Source of the DNA: DASSJM01 sp036280655
Lineage (GTDB): Bacteria; Actinomycetota; UBA4738; HRBIN12
DNA: 64,000 bases
Reading direction: 5' to 3'
Assembly (NCBI GenBank): GCA_036280655.1
Contig: DASUQI010000069.1
Span: 1-64,000 of the forward strand
The notes under the pieces were generated by a model. That model was not told the DNA's origin, did not search any database, and saw nothing but the letters and a program-made list of their open reading frames with translations. Position numbers and translations under genes: made by a program. Below are positions 8,300-15,795 of the stretch, piece by piece (positions within the stretch are counted from its first letter, which is position 1; each line of letters opens with the position of its first letter).

Positions 8300-8776
8300 T
8301 CAGACCTGTCTCGGAACCCTGCCGGTCATCGTGAACATGAATCGCATTACCTTGTGGCCGGCATCGGACGTGGGGCTAAACATCAGGGGGCAGCCACCGT
8401 CGATCACGGTGATGCCTCGCTGGCGGCCGAACTTGGTGGCGGCGTCGGAGACGCTGCTGGCCGCAGGCCCATGGTGCATCCATACGTGCTTGATCCCGAG
8501 ATCCGCGGCTTCGCGCATGGTGTCCTCGGCAACCTCGGGCCTGGTCCCGATCACGACCGCGTCGACACCGTCGGGTATCGACTTGAGGTTCGGGTAGGAG
8601 GGGTCCCCTTCGACCTCGTTCGTGTTGGGGTTGACGGCGAACACCTGGTAACCCCGCTGGCGGAGGCGCTTGTACACGACGTTGGAGCCATGGTCCCGAG
8701 GACTCCTGGACACTCCGGTCACCGCGATCCGCTTCTTGGACAGAAACTCCGCTGCAGCGTCCCTGGTCTTGGTCAT
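8300..8776 (-). CDS. CoA-binding domain protein (YccU/COG1832 type)
   Basis: This 158-aa Rossmann-fold protein matches the CoA-binding family related to succinyl-CoA ligase alpha subunits: a KRIAVTGVSRSPRDHGSNVV nucleotide loop, YQVFAVNPN, PDGVDAVVIGTRPE and a C-terminal GITVIDGGCPLMF motif. Family members bind CoA non-catalytically and their role is unclear. A purine-rich GGAGCGGAGCAG precedes ATG 8776. It converges with the broken hydrolase and stands alone. Confidence 0.85.
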   Translation of the reverse strand: MTKTRDAAAEFLSKKRIAVTGVSRSPRDHGSNVVYKRLRQRGYQVFAVNPNTNEVEGDPSYPNLKSIPDGVDAVVIGTRPEVAEDTMREAADLGIKHVWMHHGPAASSVSDAATKFGRQRGITVIDGGCPLMFSPTSDAGHKVMRFMFTMTGRVPRQV

Positions 8777-9237
8777 GGGTTTTCTCTGCTCCGCTCCTCG
8801 CCTCCGTCACGAGGGAGCATCGCACAGGTTCCCAGCGAGGTGCCGGCACCCCAGAGTCGAAAACGCCAGACTGCCGTCCGCATGGAGGAAGCGTTTCGGC
8901 CAGGTAGCTCCCCATGCCGGATCTCCTCCACGCTGAAGCTCGGACGGGCCTGCGGCGGCGCAGCTCGTCGATTCGTCCGCTCGTCGTAACCGTCCGCTCC
9001 CCGGACTGGTTCGCTTGAGCTCTCGCAGTCGGTCAAGGCAGTGAGGGAACGCCTCGCTCACGGCGTCGCGTCAGCTGCCACAACTGGCTAGGTAAGCGGC
9101 CAGCCTCGGGATTGTGGGAACCTCCAGCTCCGTGTCCAGGCCGCGACTACACATCGCGGTGGCGGCCCCGTGTACGCCGCGGGGCCAATGCGGGGCCACT
9201 GGCCCTTGCGACTCCCGGATATGGCCTCTGACCTGCG
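8777..9237. other. 461-bp gap without a credible gene, at the 3' side of tRNA-Glu
   Basis: Short open frames on both strands here have no recognisable domain, no good ribosome-binding site, and Ser/Arg/Pro-rich shadow composition. Apart from the ribosome-binding site of the CoA-binding gene at the left end, I see no promoter, repeat or RNA gene. The 3' side of a tRNA gene is a classic integration site, so the gap could be remnant island DNA, but no second copy of the tRNA end is visible. Confidence 0.5.
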
Positions 9238-9310
9238 TAGTCCCAACGGGGTTCGAACCCGTGTCTCCACCTTGAGAGGGTGGTGTCCTAGGCCACTAGA
9301 CGATGGGACC
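9238..9310 (-). tRNA. tRNA-Glu (anticodon CTC)
   Basis: The minus strand folds as a 73-nt cloverleaf. The acceptor is GGTCCCA pairing with TGGGACT (first pair G-T), the anticodon stem CCACC/GGTGG encloses the loop CTCTCAA with anticodon CTC, and the T arm is ACGGG-TTCGAAC-CCCGT. The discriminator base is A. CCA is not encoded. It reads GAG codons, the dominant Glu codon in this GC-rich DNA. Confidence 0.95.
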
Positions 9311-9331
9311 GTCGGCCTCGGGCCGGCAAGA

Positions 9332-9337
9332 AGTGTA
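9332..9337 (-). promoter_or_regulatory. -10 box candidate for tRNA-Glu
   Basis: TACACT lies 21 bases before the mature 5' end of tRNA-Glu on the minus strand, a sensible distance for a short 5' leader removed by RNase P. No clear -35 was found. Confidence 0.45.
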
Positions 9338-9390
9338 GCAACCGCTCTGCGTCCAGCAGGGTGACGAGCGACCGGCTGTGCCCTCCCGAG

Positions 9391-10845
9391 CTAGTCCTCG
9401 CCCTGGTCCCGGGTGAACCCGAGCTCGCCGTCGAACTCTTGGAGCTTCTCGATGTGCATCCACGAGTGCCGGCTCGAGATCGCGACGAGGAGGTCGTGCA
9501 CGTCCTGGTCGGGCAGATCGCCCGGCTGCTCTCGGATGATGAACCGGCAGCGGAAGTGGTCGCCGGTCTCGGTCATCGCGCCGGTCGGCGGGAACACCTT
9601 CGTCCCGCGGCTCGAGATCATCTTCAGCGACAGCTTCGTGTCCTGCGTGAGCTCCATGAGCGAGGCGCCGAGCTCGGCCGCCGAGAGCGGCGACTCGACG
9701 AACACATCCAGGCCCACGACCGCTCGGCTCGACGGCTTCACGTAGTCCGGGGCCGGGTCGATCTTCGGCAGCTGGAGCGGCCGGACGTCCCGAACGGCCC
9801 AGGCCTCCGTCCGCGCTCCGAGGTTCCCAATGATCGCGTTCGCGTAGTCGGTGGTCGGCGTCCCCTTGTCGTAGCCGACGACGTCCCCGGTGAGCAGGCC
9901 CGACTCGAGCGTCACGAAGACCGCGTGCTCGATCGCCGAGGCCTCCTCGAAGTACCCGAGGTACCGCAGCATCAGCACCGAGGAGAGGATCACCGCCGTC
10001 GGGTTGATCACGTTCTTGCCGGCGTACTTCGGCGCCGAGCCGTGCACCGCCTCGAAGATCGCGACCTCGTTGCCGATGTTCGCCGACGGCGCGAACCCGA
10101 GCCCGCCGATCAGGGCCGACGTGAGGTCGGACAGGATGTCGCCGTTCATGTTCGTGGTGACGATGACCTCGAACTGCTCCGGCCGCTTCACGAGCTGGTG
10201 CGCGCAGTTGTCCACGATCACGTGCCACGGCTCGATCTCGGGGTAGTCGGGCGCCACGCGTTCGAACACGCGCTTCAGCGTCCCCTCCGAGAGCTTCATG
10301 ATGTTCGCCTTCGTCGCGCAGGCGACCTTCGTGCGTCCCTCGCTCCGGGCGTACTCGAACGCGAACCTCGCGATCTTCTCCGAGCCCTTCTCGCTGATCA
10401 GCTTGAGCGCCTGGGCGACGCCCGGCGTCTGCAGGTACTCGATCCCCGCGTAGAGGTCCTCGACGTTCTCCCGGACGATCACGAGGTCGATGCCCCGGCC
10501 GCTGTAGGGCGTTTTCACGCCCGGCATCTCCCGGACCGGGCGGACGTTCGCATAGGTCTCGAACAGCTTGCGGAGCGTGACGTTCGCGGACTTCTCGCCG
10601 AAGCCGACGGGGGTCTCGAGCGGACCCTTCAGCGCGACCCGCGTCTTCGAGATCGACTCGATCGTCTCCGGCGGGACGCCCGAGGGCAGCCCCTTCTTGA
10701 ACACCTCCGCCCCGGCCTCGCGCTCCTCCCACGCGATCGGGACGCCAGCGGCCTCGACGATCCGCCTGGCGGCGTCGACGCACTCGGGACCGATCCCGTC
10801 GCCCGGGATCAGGGTGACGGGGGTCGGATCGGATCGGTCGGTCAC
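9391..10845 (-). CDS. icd: Isocitrate dehydrogenase (long, Thermus-type)
   Basis: The 484-aa protein has the isocitrate/isopropylmalate dehydrogenase core: the start PVTLIPGDGIGPE, the substrate loop SANVTLRKLFETYANVRPVR, RENVEDLYAGIE, and the metal/cofactor region VTTNMNGDILSDL followed by EAVHGSAPKYAGK. A C-terminal extension of about 140 residues follows, as in the ~495-aa Thermus and Rickettsia type. It should oxidise isocitrate to 2-oxoglutarate in the TCA cycle; NAD versus NADP use is not certain. The GTG start at 10845 has a strong AGGAAGGAG. It is divergent from the phosphoesterase gene. Confidence 0.9.
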   Translation of the reverse strand: MTDRSDPTPVTLIPGDGIGPECVDAARRIVEAAGVPIAWEEREAGAEVFKKGLPSGVPPETIESISKTRVALKGPLETPVGFGEKSANVTLRKLFETYANVRPVREMPGVKTPYSGRGIDLVIVRENVEDLYAGIEYLQTPGVAQALKLISEKGSEKIARFAFEYARSEGRTKVACATKANIMKLSEGTLKRVFERVAPDYPEIEPWHVIVDNCAHQLVKRPEQFEVIVTTNMNGDILSDLTSALIGGLGFAPSANIGNEVAIFEAVHGSAPKYAGKNVINPTAVILSSVLMLRYLGYFEEASAIEHAVFVTLESGLLTGDVVGYDKGTPTTDYANAIIGNLGARTEAWAVRDVRPLQLPKIDPAPDYVKPSSRAVVGLDVFVESPLSAAELGASLMELTQDTKLSLKMISSRGTKVFPPTGAMTETGDHFRCRFIIREQPGDLPDQDVHDLLVAISSRHSWMHIEKLQEFDGELGFTRDQGED

Positions 10846-10872
10846 GGGCGCTCCTTCCTCGGGTCGGCGGTC

Positions 10873-10878
10873 ATCCTA
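10873..10878 (-). promoter_or_regulatory. -10 box candidate for icd
   Basis: TAGGAT on the minus strand, 27 bases before the icd GTG, matches the actinobacterial housekeeping -10 (TAGRRT). The resulting leader carries the AGGAAGGAG ribosome-binding site. Confidence 0.5.
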
Positions 10879-10921
10879 GCGCCGGGCCCCCGGGGCTCCG
10901 CCCCTCGCCGCAAAGGATTGC

Positions 10922-10927
10922 TAGGCT
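10922..10927 (+). promoter_or_regulatory. -10 box candidate, leaderless or near-leaderless, phosphoesterase gene 1
   Basis: TAGGCT ends 10 bases before ATG 10938 with no Shine-Dalgarno in between, so transcription would begin within about 4 bases of the start codon. Confidence 0.55.
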
Positions 10928-10937
10928 CCCGCCGCCC

Positions 10938-12431
10938 ATGTCCCGGACGCCCCCCGGCACGTCCCGAGCCGTCGTCGCGTTCGCCCTCGTGGCGTCGTTC
11001 GCCGCGTCGTGCACCGCGACGTCCGGCGGGACGGTCGACCCACCGAGCGGGCCCACCTCGTCCCCGGCGGGATCGCCGTCCGCGCCCGCCTCGCCGTCAC
11101 CAGAGCCCGGGCCCACCAAGCTCGAGATCGCGCGCGAGCACCTCAAACACCTGGTGTTCATCGTCCAGGAGAACCGGTCGTTCGATCACTATTTCGGCAC
11201 GTTCCCGGGCGCCGAAGGGTTCCCCATGCGCGACGGGGAGCCGGCCGTGTGCGTCCCGGACCCGATCCTCGGGCGGTGCGTGTACCCCTACCACTCGACG
11301 AGCCACCTGCAGCAGGGGGGGCCGCACGACCAGCGGGCCTCGACGGCTGACGTGAACGGGGGACGCATGGACGGGTTCGTCAGCACGGTCGTCGACCGCT
11401 CGCAGTACTGCGCCGACCACCGAGGCGATCCGCAGTGCGCCGACTATCTGGGCCCGGAGGGGCAGCCCGACGTCATGAGCTACCACACGGACGAGGAGAT
11501 CCCGAACTACTGGCGGTACGCCGAGGAGTTCGTGCTCCAGGACCACCTGTTCGCGCCCGCGGACTCGTGGACGCTCCCGGCCCACCTGTTCCTCGTGTCC
11601 GCCTGGGCGGCACGGTGCGAGCACCCGCGCGATCCGATGTCCTGCGTGTCGAACATCGACCTGCTCGAGGAAGGCGACGCGATGCGTCGGGGTGAGGAGG
11701 ACGTCCCGATCTGGGCGTGGACGGACATCACGTATCTGCTTCACGAACACGGGATCGAGTGGGGCTACTTCGTCGGCGACGACACGTGCCCCTTCGAACC
11801 GTGCGAGCGAGGCGCCGGGCGCGAGGTCACCGTGTCGAACCAGAACCCGTTGCCCTGGTTCACCACGATCCGTGAGACCGGTCAGATGGAGAGCATCCGA
11901 GGACACTCCGAGTTCTACGACGCCGCGGCGAACGGGACGCTTCCCTCCGTGTCCTGGGTGATGCCCTACAACGGCGTGGGCGAGCACCCGAGCGCGGGGG
12001 AGCCGATCTGGAAGGGACAGCGGCACGTCACGAACGTGATCAACGCGCTGATGCGCGGGCCCGACTGGAACGAGACCGCGATCTTCCTAACCTGGGACGA
12101 CTGGGGTGGGTTCTACGATCACGTCGAACCGCCGAGGGTGGACCGCAACGGCTACGGCATCCGGGTCCCGGGGCTCCTCATCAGCCCGTGGGCCAGGGCG
12201 GGGATGATCGACTCGCAGATCCTGTCGTTCGACGCGTACCTGAAGCTGATCGAGGACCTCTTCCTCTCGCACGAACGCCTCGACCCCGGGACCCTCAGCC
12301 GCCCCGACTCTCGCCCGACGGTCCGGGAGGAGGTCGCGATCCTCGGGGACCTGTTGAAGGAGTTCGACTTCGGCCAGGACCCGCTCCCACCGGTGATCCT
12401 CGATCCCGTGGCGGGCAGGCCGTCTCGGTAG
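10938..12431 (+). CDS. Phosphoesterase-family lipoprotein (phospholipase C/acid phosphatase-like), copy 1
   Basis: The 497-aa precursor has a lipoprotein signal peptide ending in the lipobox FAASC and a Thr/Ser/Pro-rich linker. The PF04185 phosphoesterase domain starts at LKHLVFIVQENRSFDHYFGT, whose Glu-Asn pair and following residues are the family's active-site entrance. Later motifs include WTLPAHLFLVSAW, VMPYNGVGEHP and LTWDDWGGFYDHV. Family members (PlcA-C, AcpA) hydrolyse phospholipids or phosphomonoesters outside the membrane. It is tandem with a close paralogue, probably a duplication. A phosphate-scavenging or lipid-remodelling role is inferred. Confidence 0.87.
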   Translation: MSRTPPGTSRAVVAFALVASFAASCTATSGGTVDPPSGPTSSPAGSPSAPASPSPEPGPTKLEIAREHLKHLVFIVQENRSFDHYFGTFPGAEGFPMRDGEPAVCVPDPILGRCVYPYHSTSHLQQGGPHDQRASTADVNGGRMDGFVSTVVDRSQYCADHRGDPQCADYLGPEGQPDVMSYHTDEEIPNYWRYAEEFVLQDHLFAPADSWTLPAHLFLVSAWAARCEHPRDPMSCVSNIDLLEEGDAMRRGEEDVPIWAWTDITYLLHEHGIEWGYFVGDDTCPFEPCERGAGREVTVSNQNPLPWFTTIRETGQMESIRGHSEFYDAAANGTLPSVSWVMPYNGVGEHPSAGEPIWKGQRHVTNVINALMRGPDWNETAIFLTWDDWGGFYDHVEPPRVDRNGYGIRVPGLLISPWARAGMIDSQILSFDAYLKLIEDLFLSHERLDPGTLSRPDSRPTVREEVAILGDLLKEFDFGQDPLPPVILDPVAGRPSR

Positions 12432-12472
12432 CACGTTCCCGGACGGCTCCCGTCCACCCCCGGGGCCCGCGG

Positions 12473-12478
12473 TAGGCT
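12473..12478 (+). promoter_or_regulatory. -10 box candidate, near-leaderless, phosphoesterase gene 2
   Basis: TAGGCT ends 9 bases before ATG 12488 with no Shine-Dalgarno. The hexamer is identical to the one before the paralogue at 10938, suggesting the promoter was duplicated with the gene. Confidence 0.55.
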
Positions 12479-12487
12479 CTTGCGCCG

Positions 12488-13900
12488 ATGCGCGCCCGCA
12501 GGCTCGCCGCCGCGATCACCGTCGCCCTCCTGCTCGTCGCCTGCAGCCAGGGGGTGAGGCCGTCCGGCACCGGCCCGTCGGGCCCGAGCGGCGGCGGGAC
12601 GACGAAGCTCCAACGAGCGCGAGACCACCTCAAGCACCTCGTGTTCATCGTCCAGGAGAACCGATCCTTCGATCACTACTTCGGGACCTTCCCCGGCGCG
12701 AATGGGATCCCGATGCGCAACGGCCGTCCCACGGTCTGCGCGCCCGATCCGATCTCCGGCCGGTGCCTGCCGCCGTACCACACGATCCGCCAGCTGCAGC
12801 AGGGCGGCCCGCACAACGAACGGTTCTCCGAGATGGACGTGAACGGCGGCCGGATGAACGGGTTCATCCGAGCCGCGGTGGAGGGGCCGATCTACTGCGC
12901 CGACCATCGAGACGATCCGCGATGCGCGAACGGCTACCTCGGTCCGGCGGGGCAGCCGGACGTGATGAGCTACCACACGAAGCGGTCGATCCCGAACTAC
13001 TGGCGGTACGCGAAGGAGTTCGTCCTGCAGGACCGGATGTTCGCGCCGGCCGACTCGTGGACGCTGCCGGCCCATCTGTACCTCGTCTCCGCCTGGGCCG
13101 CCCGCTGCGCGCGCCCGCATGATCCGATGTCGTGCGGCTCGAACCTCGAGCTGCTCGAGGAGGCGCAGCGGATGCGCGAGCGCGCGGACATCCCGATCTG
13201 GGCGTGGACGGACATCACCTACCTCATGCACGAGCACGGCGTGGACTGGGCGTACTACATCGGTGACGACACGTGCGTGTTCAACTGCTCGGGTCACGAC
13301 GGGCCCGAACACACGGTGTCGCAGCAGAACCCACTCCCGTGGTTCACGACGATCCGCGAGACCGGACAGATGGACCGGATCCAGCGGCACGCCGACTTCT
13401 TCGCCGCCGCCGCCGCCGGGACGATGCCGTCCGTGTCGTGGGTCATGCCCTACAGCGGCGTGGGGGAGCACCCGAAGGCCGGCGAGCCGATCTGGAAGGG
13501 GCAACGGCACGTCACGAGGGTGATCAACGCGCTGATGCGAGGCCCCGACTGGAACGAGACCGCGATCTTCCTGACCTGGGACGACTGGGGCGGCTTCTAC
13601 GACCACGTACGGCCGCCGGTGGTGGATCGCAACGGCTACGGGATCCGGGTCCCCGGCCTCCTCATCAGCCCGTGGGCCCGGGCGGGGTTCATCGACTCGC
13701 AAACGCTGTCGTTCGATGCGTACCTGAAGTTCATCGAGGACCTGTTCCTGTCCAAAGAGCGGCTCAACCCCCGGACGCTCAGCCGCCCGGACTCGCGCCC
13801 GACCGTCCGCGAGCGGGTGTCGATCCTCGGCGACCTCCTCCGCGAGTTCGACTTCGCCCAGGACCCGCTCCCGCCGCTCGTCCTGGATCCCCGGCCGTAA
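12488..13900 (+). CDS. Phosphoesterase-family lipoprotein (phospholipase C/acid phosphatase-like), copy 2
   Basis: This 470-aa paralogue of the upstream gene has its own lipoprotein signal (LLLVAC lipobox) and a shorter Gly/Ser-rich linker, then the same catalytic domain: LKHLVFIVQENRSFDHYFGT, SWTLPAHLYLVSAWAA, DITYLMHEHGVDWAYYIGDD and LTWDDWGGFYDHV. Divergence is concentrated in the signal/linker and in the loop around CVFNCSGHDG, where copy 1 has CPFEPCERG; this could change substrate range. Both copies keep the Cys pairs around the middle of the domain, compatible with disulfides outside the membrane. Confidence 0.87.
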   Translation: MRARRLAAAITVALLLVACSQGVRPSGTGPSGPSGGGTTKLQRARDHLKHLVFIVQENRSFDHYFGTFPGANGIPMRNGRPTVCAPDPISGRCLPPYHTIRQLQQGGPHNERFSEMDVNGGRMNGFIRAAVEGPIYCADHRDDPRCANGYLGPAGQPDVMSYHTKRSIPNYWRYAKEFVLQDRMFAPADSWTLPAHLYLVSAWAARCARPHDPMSCGSNLELLEEAQRMRERADIPIWAWTDITYLMHEHGVDWAYYIGDDTCVFNCSGHDGPEHTVSQQNPLPWFTTIRETGQMDRIQRHADFFAAAAAGTMPSVSWVMPYSGVGEHPKAGEPIWKGQRHVTRVINALMRGPDWNETAIFLTWDDWGGFYDHVRPPVVDRNGYGIRVPGLLISPWARAGFIDSQTLSFDAYLKFIEDLFLSKERLNPRTLSRPDSRPTVRERVSILGDLLREFDFAQDPLPPLVLDPRP

Positions 13901-13959
13901 CCGCGGGAGGTCGCGACCACCGGGTGGAGCGCACCTGAAGGGCCCGGGACCTGGGCTGT

Positions 13960-13965
13960 TAGCAT
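13960..13965 (+). promoter_or_regulatory. -10 box candidate for tRNA-Gln
   Basis: TAGCAT ends 13 bases before the first base of tRNA-Gln, giving a transcript start about 6 bases upstream of the mature end. No clear -35. Confidence 0.5.
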
Positions 13966-13978
13966 CGAACGACCGCAC

Positions 13979-14049
13979 TGGGCCGTGGGGTAACGGTAGC
14001 CCGGTTGACTCTGGATCAACTAGTCCAGGTTCGAATCCTGGCGGCCCAG
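13979..14049 (+). tRNA. tRNA-Gln (anticodon CTG)
   Basis: A 71-nt cloverleaf is visible: acceptor TGGGCCG/CGGCCCA with discriminator G, anticodon stem GTTGA/TCAAC around the loop CTCTGGA (anticodon CTG), and T arm CCAGG-TTCGAAT-CCTGG. CCA is not encoded. It reads CAG. Confidence 0.95.
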
Positions 14050-14473
14050 CTCTCTATCCTTCGGACGGTGAGTCCTGAATCGGTGACAGTTCGCGCAGAG
14101 GACGTCGCATTTCCCGATCTCGTGCCTGAGGGAGCGCTCGTCGTACCGTCCGGCGAGGGCAACCGCCCCGATGTTGAAGCGCTTTCGCGTACCGCTCCGG
14201 TGGTCGAAGTCCATCACGAAGACCGGGAATCGGCGTCGCAGTCCCGCAGGGGCGATCCTTGGCTTCCCGGATGATCCGTCGAACCCGCGCACGGCGCTGT
14301 TGGTTCCGGATCCCTGCGCGTGCCCGGTGTCGCTCCGCGTTACGTCGATAGTGCTCGTTCTGATACTCGCGTTGGCAGGGAACGCAGTAGCTCTGCACGC
14401 TGTCCCTGCGGCCTGCGTTCATCGAGAACGCCGACAGAGGCTTCCTGGTGCGACACCTCGGACACCTCTTCAC
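14020..14473 (-). pseudogene. Zinc-finger/HNH-like endonuclease domain gene split between two frames
   Basis: From about GTG 14473, one minus-strand frame gives VKRCPRCRTRKPLSAF, a second CxxC (SYCVPCQREYQ) and a basic linker ending REAKDRPC. A second frame continues with FPVFVMDFDHRSGTRKRFNI, a long helix and KCDVLCANCHRFRTHRP. Together they match a small family with a Cys-rich N-terminus and an HNH-like C-terminal motif (FDH ... CxxCHR). The expected CxxC in the middle (CG-DC) is destroyed by what look like two single-base losses near 14250. The second frame runs on into the antisense of tRNA-Gln, so the original 3' end is also uncertain. Confidence 0.5.
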
Positions 14474-14523
14474 GCGCGGACGCGACGCCCTCCGCCGACA
14501 CTGTCTCGGGTTCCGAAAGCGAG

Positions 14524-15165
14524 TCAGGCGGCCTGTCCGTTCACGGGGAACGTCTGGAGTCCGGGCGGGACGCTCGAACGGAACGACTCGAGGATCCGGC
14601 GGAAGTCCGCCTGTTCCGAATCCCACCCACCCGGAGGGAAGACGGCCGCGATCAGGTAGCCCGTCTCTCCGTCGCCGAGGGTCATCGCCGCGGCCACGCC
14701 GGCCGTGACGTCACCGCCGTTGTTCACGTCGGCGACGATCAGCCGCGCATCGTCCCCACCCATCGTCGCTCGGTCGTCGATCACGACGTCGATGACCGGC
14801 TCGCTCGTGAGGAAGAACAGCGCCATCTCGTCCAGGTCGTCGAAGCTCTGCGACGCCACTGCGAACGCCTGGTAGACCGTCTGGTCGGGGGGCTCCTCGG
14901 CCGCGCCGGCGAACCCGCCGCCGAATGCGGAGGCGGGCGAGGGGCTCGGGGCGGGCGGGCTCGAGACGACCCCGGTGAGCAGGTCGGGCCCCTCCTGTCC
15001 CGACTGTGGCTGGGTGACCGTGACGTCGTTCGCGGCCGGAAGGTTGAGCGTGAACAGCCCCTCCTCGTCGTAGTACCGCGCGAACTCGCGGCCCGGGTCG
15101 TTCGAACATGCAGCGAGCGCACCCAGGACGATTAGGAACGCCGCTCGGAGGGGAACCTTGTGCAT
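14524..15165 (-). CDS. Putative lipoprotein of unknown function
   Basis: The 213-aa product starts with a basic-hydrophobic signal peptide ending in the lipobox LAAC, so it is probably membrane-anchored outside the cell. The mature part has a Pro/Ser/Ala linker around residues 70-85, then a mixed alpha/beta region ending in DFRRILESFRS, resembling the end of PsbP/DUF1795-like lipoproteins that sit on actinobacterial membranes. I cannot assign a function. ATG 15165 is chosen over TTG 15171. Confidence 0.65.
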   Translation of the reverse strand: MHKVPLRAAFLIVLGALAACSNDPGREFARYYDEEGLFTLNLPAANDVTVTQPQSGQEGPDLLTGVVSSPPAPSPSPASAFGGGFAGAAEEPPDQTVYQAFAVASQSFDDLDEMALFFLTSEPVIDVVIDDRATMGGDDARLIVADVNNGGDVTAGVAAAMTLGDGETGYLIAAVFPPGGWDSEQADFRRILESFRSSVPPGLQTFPVNGQAA

Positions 15166-15252
15166 GGGCAAGATGGTTGCACGCCAAGGCGGGAATTGAC
15201 CAGTGGCCCGGAGCGTGCATACCGTGAAGATGTCGAGCCGTGGGGGTGGACC

Positions 15253-15558
15253 GTGAACAAGAACGGGTTGGTCGCCGAGGTGTCGAAGCGCACGGGAGCG
15301 AGTAAGGCCGACGTCGGCAGAGCGATCGACGCGTCGATGGATGTGGTGCGCGAAGCCGTGTCTCGCGGCGAGCGCGTGTCGCTCGTCGGATTCGGGACGT
15401 TCGAACGCAAGCGTCGGAACCGCCGGATCGCCCGGAACCCACGGAAGCCGGAGACGCCGATCGTGGTCCCGGCGCGCGATCTGCCGTGGTTCACGCCGGG
15501 CAAGGACTTCCGGGAGATGGTGGCCTCGAAGCGGAGGCGGTCGACGTCCAGGCGCTGA
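15253..15558 (+). CDS. hup: HU-family histone-like DNA-binding protein
   Basis: The 101-aa protein is a typical HU/IHF monomer: MNKNGLVAEVSKRTGASKAD helices, GERVSLVGFGTFERKRRNRR forming the saddle, and RNPRKPETPIVVPARDLPWF in the DNA-binding arm. It should compact and bend DNA as a dimer. GTG 15253 is used with GGGGGTGG upstream. The long Lys/Ala-rich tail of some actinobacterial HU proteins (HupS, HupB) is absent; the protein ends in a short basic tail. It heads the conserved block hup-cofC-plsC seen in other actinobacteria. Confidence 0.93.
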   Translation: MNKNGLVAEVSKRTGASKADVGRAIDASMDVVREAVSRGERVSLVGFGTFERKRRNRRIARNPRKPETPIVVPARDLPWFTPGKDFREMVASKRRRSTSRR

Positions 15559-15576
15559 GGACGCCCCGTCCCGCGC

Positions 15577-15783
15577 TCAGAGCGTGACGATCTGCAGGGT
15601 CCGGGCGACCTTCCTTCCGCCCTCTTCCACGAGATCGAACCGGACACGCTGACCGATCCGGAGGCCCCGGAGCCCCGAGCCCTCCACCGACGTCGCGTCG
15701 ATCGCCACCTCGGTTCGGTCGTCCATCAGCAGCGAGCCCGTCCGCTCCTGCTCGTCGAAGTCCCGGATCGTCCCCTGGGCCAT
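15577..15783 (-). CDS. Cold-shock-domain-like small protein
   Basis: This 68-aa protein has the length and beta-barrel spacing of a cold-shock domain: GTIRDFDEQERTGSLLMDD, then a VEGSGLRGLRIGQRVRFDL segment. The aromatic RNP1/RNP2 residues of classical CspA (KGFGFI, VFVHF) are missing, so nucleic-acid binding is uncertain. ATG 15783 follows GGGAGGAACG. It is 12 bases downstream of cofC on the same strand and may share its transcript. Confidence 0.65.
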   Translation of the reverse strand: MAQGTIRDFDEQERTGSLLMDDRTEVAIDATSVEGSGLRGLRIGQRVRFDLVEEGGRKVARTLQIVTL

Positions 15784-15795
15784 CGTTCCTCCCAA

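Noticed and set aside
9238..9310. An open frame crossing tRNA-Glu and encoding an ETRVRTP-like peptide.
   Set aside because: This is the known artefact of translating a tRNA T-arm; the same applies to the RQDSNLD end over tRNA-Gln.
13901..13978. A terminator between the second phosphoesterase and tRNA-Gln.
   Set aside because: The CCCGGG-type repeats pair only weakly and no T-run follows; the TAGCAT promoter for the tRNA lies here instead.
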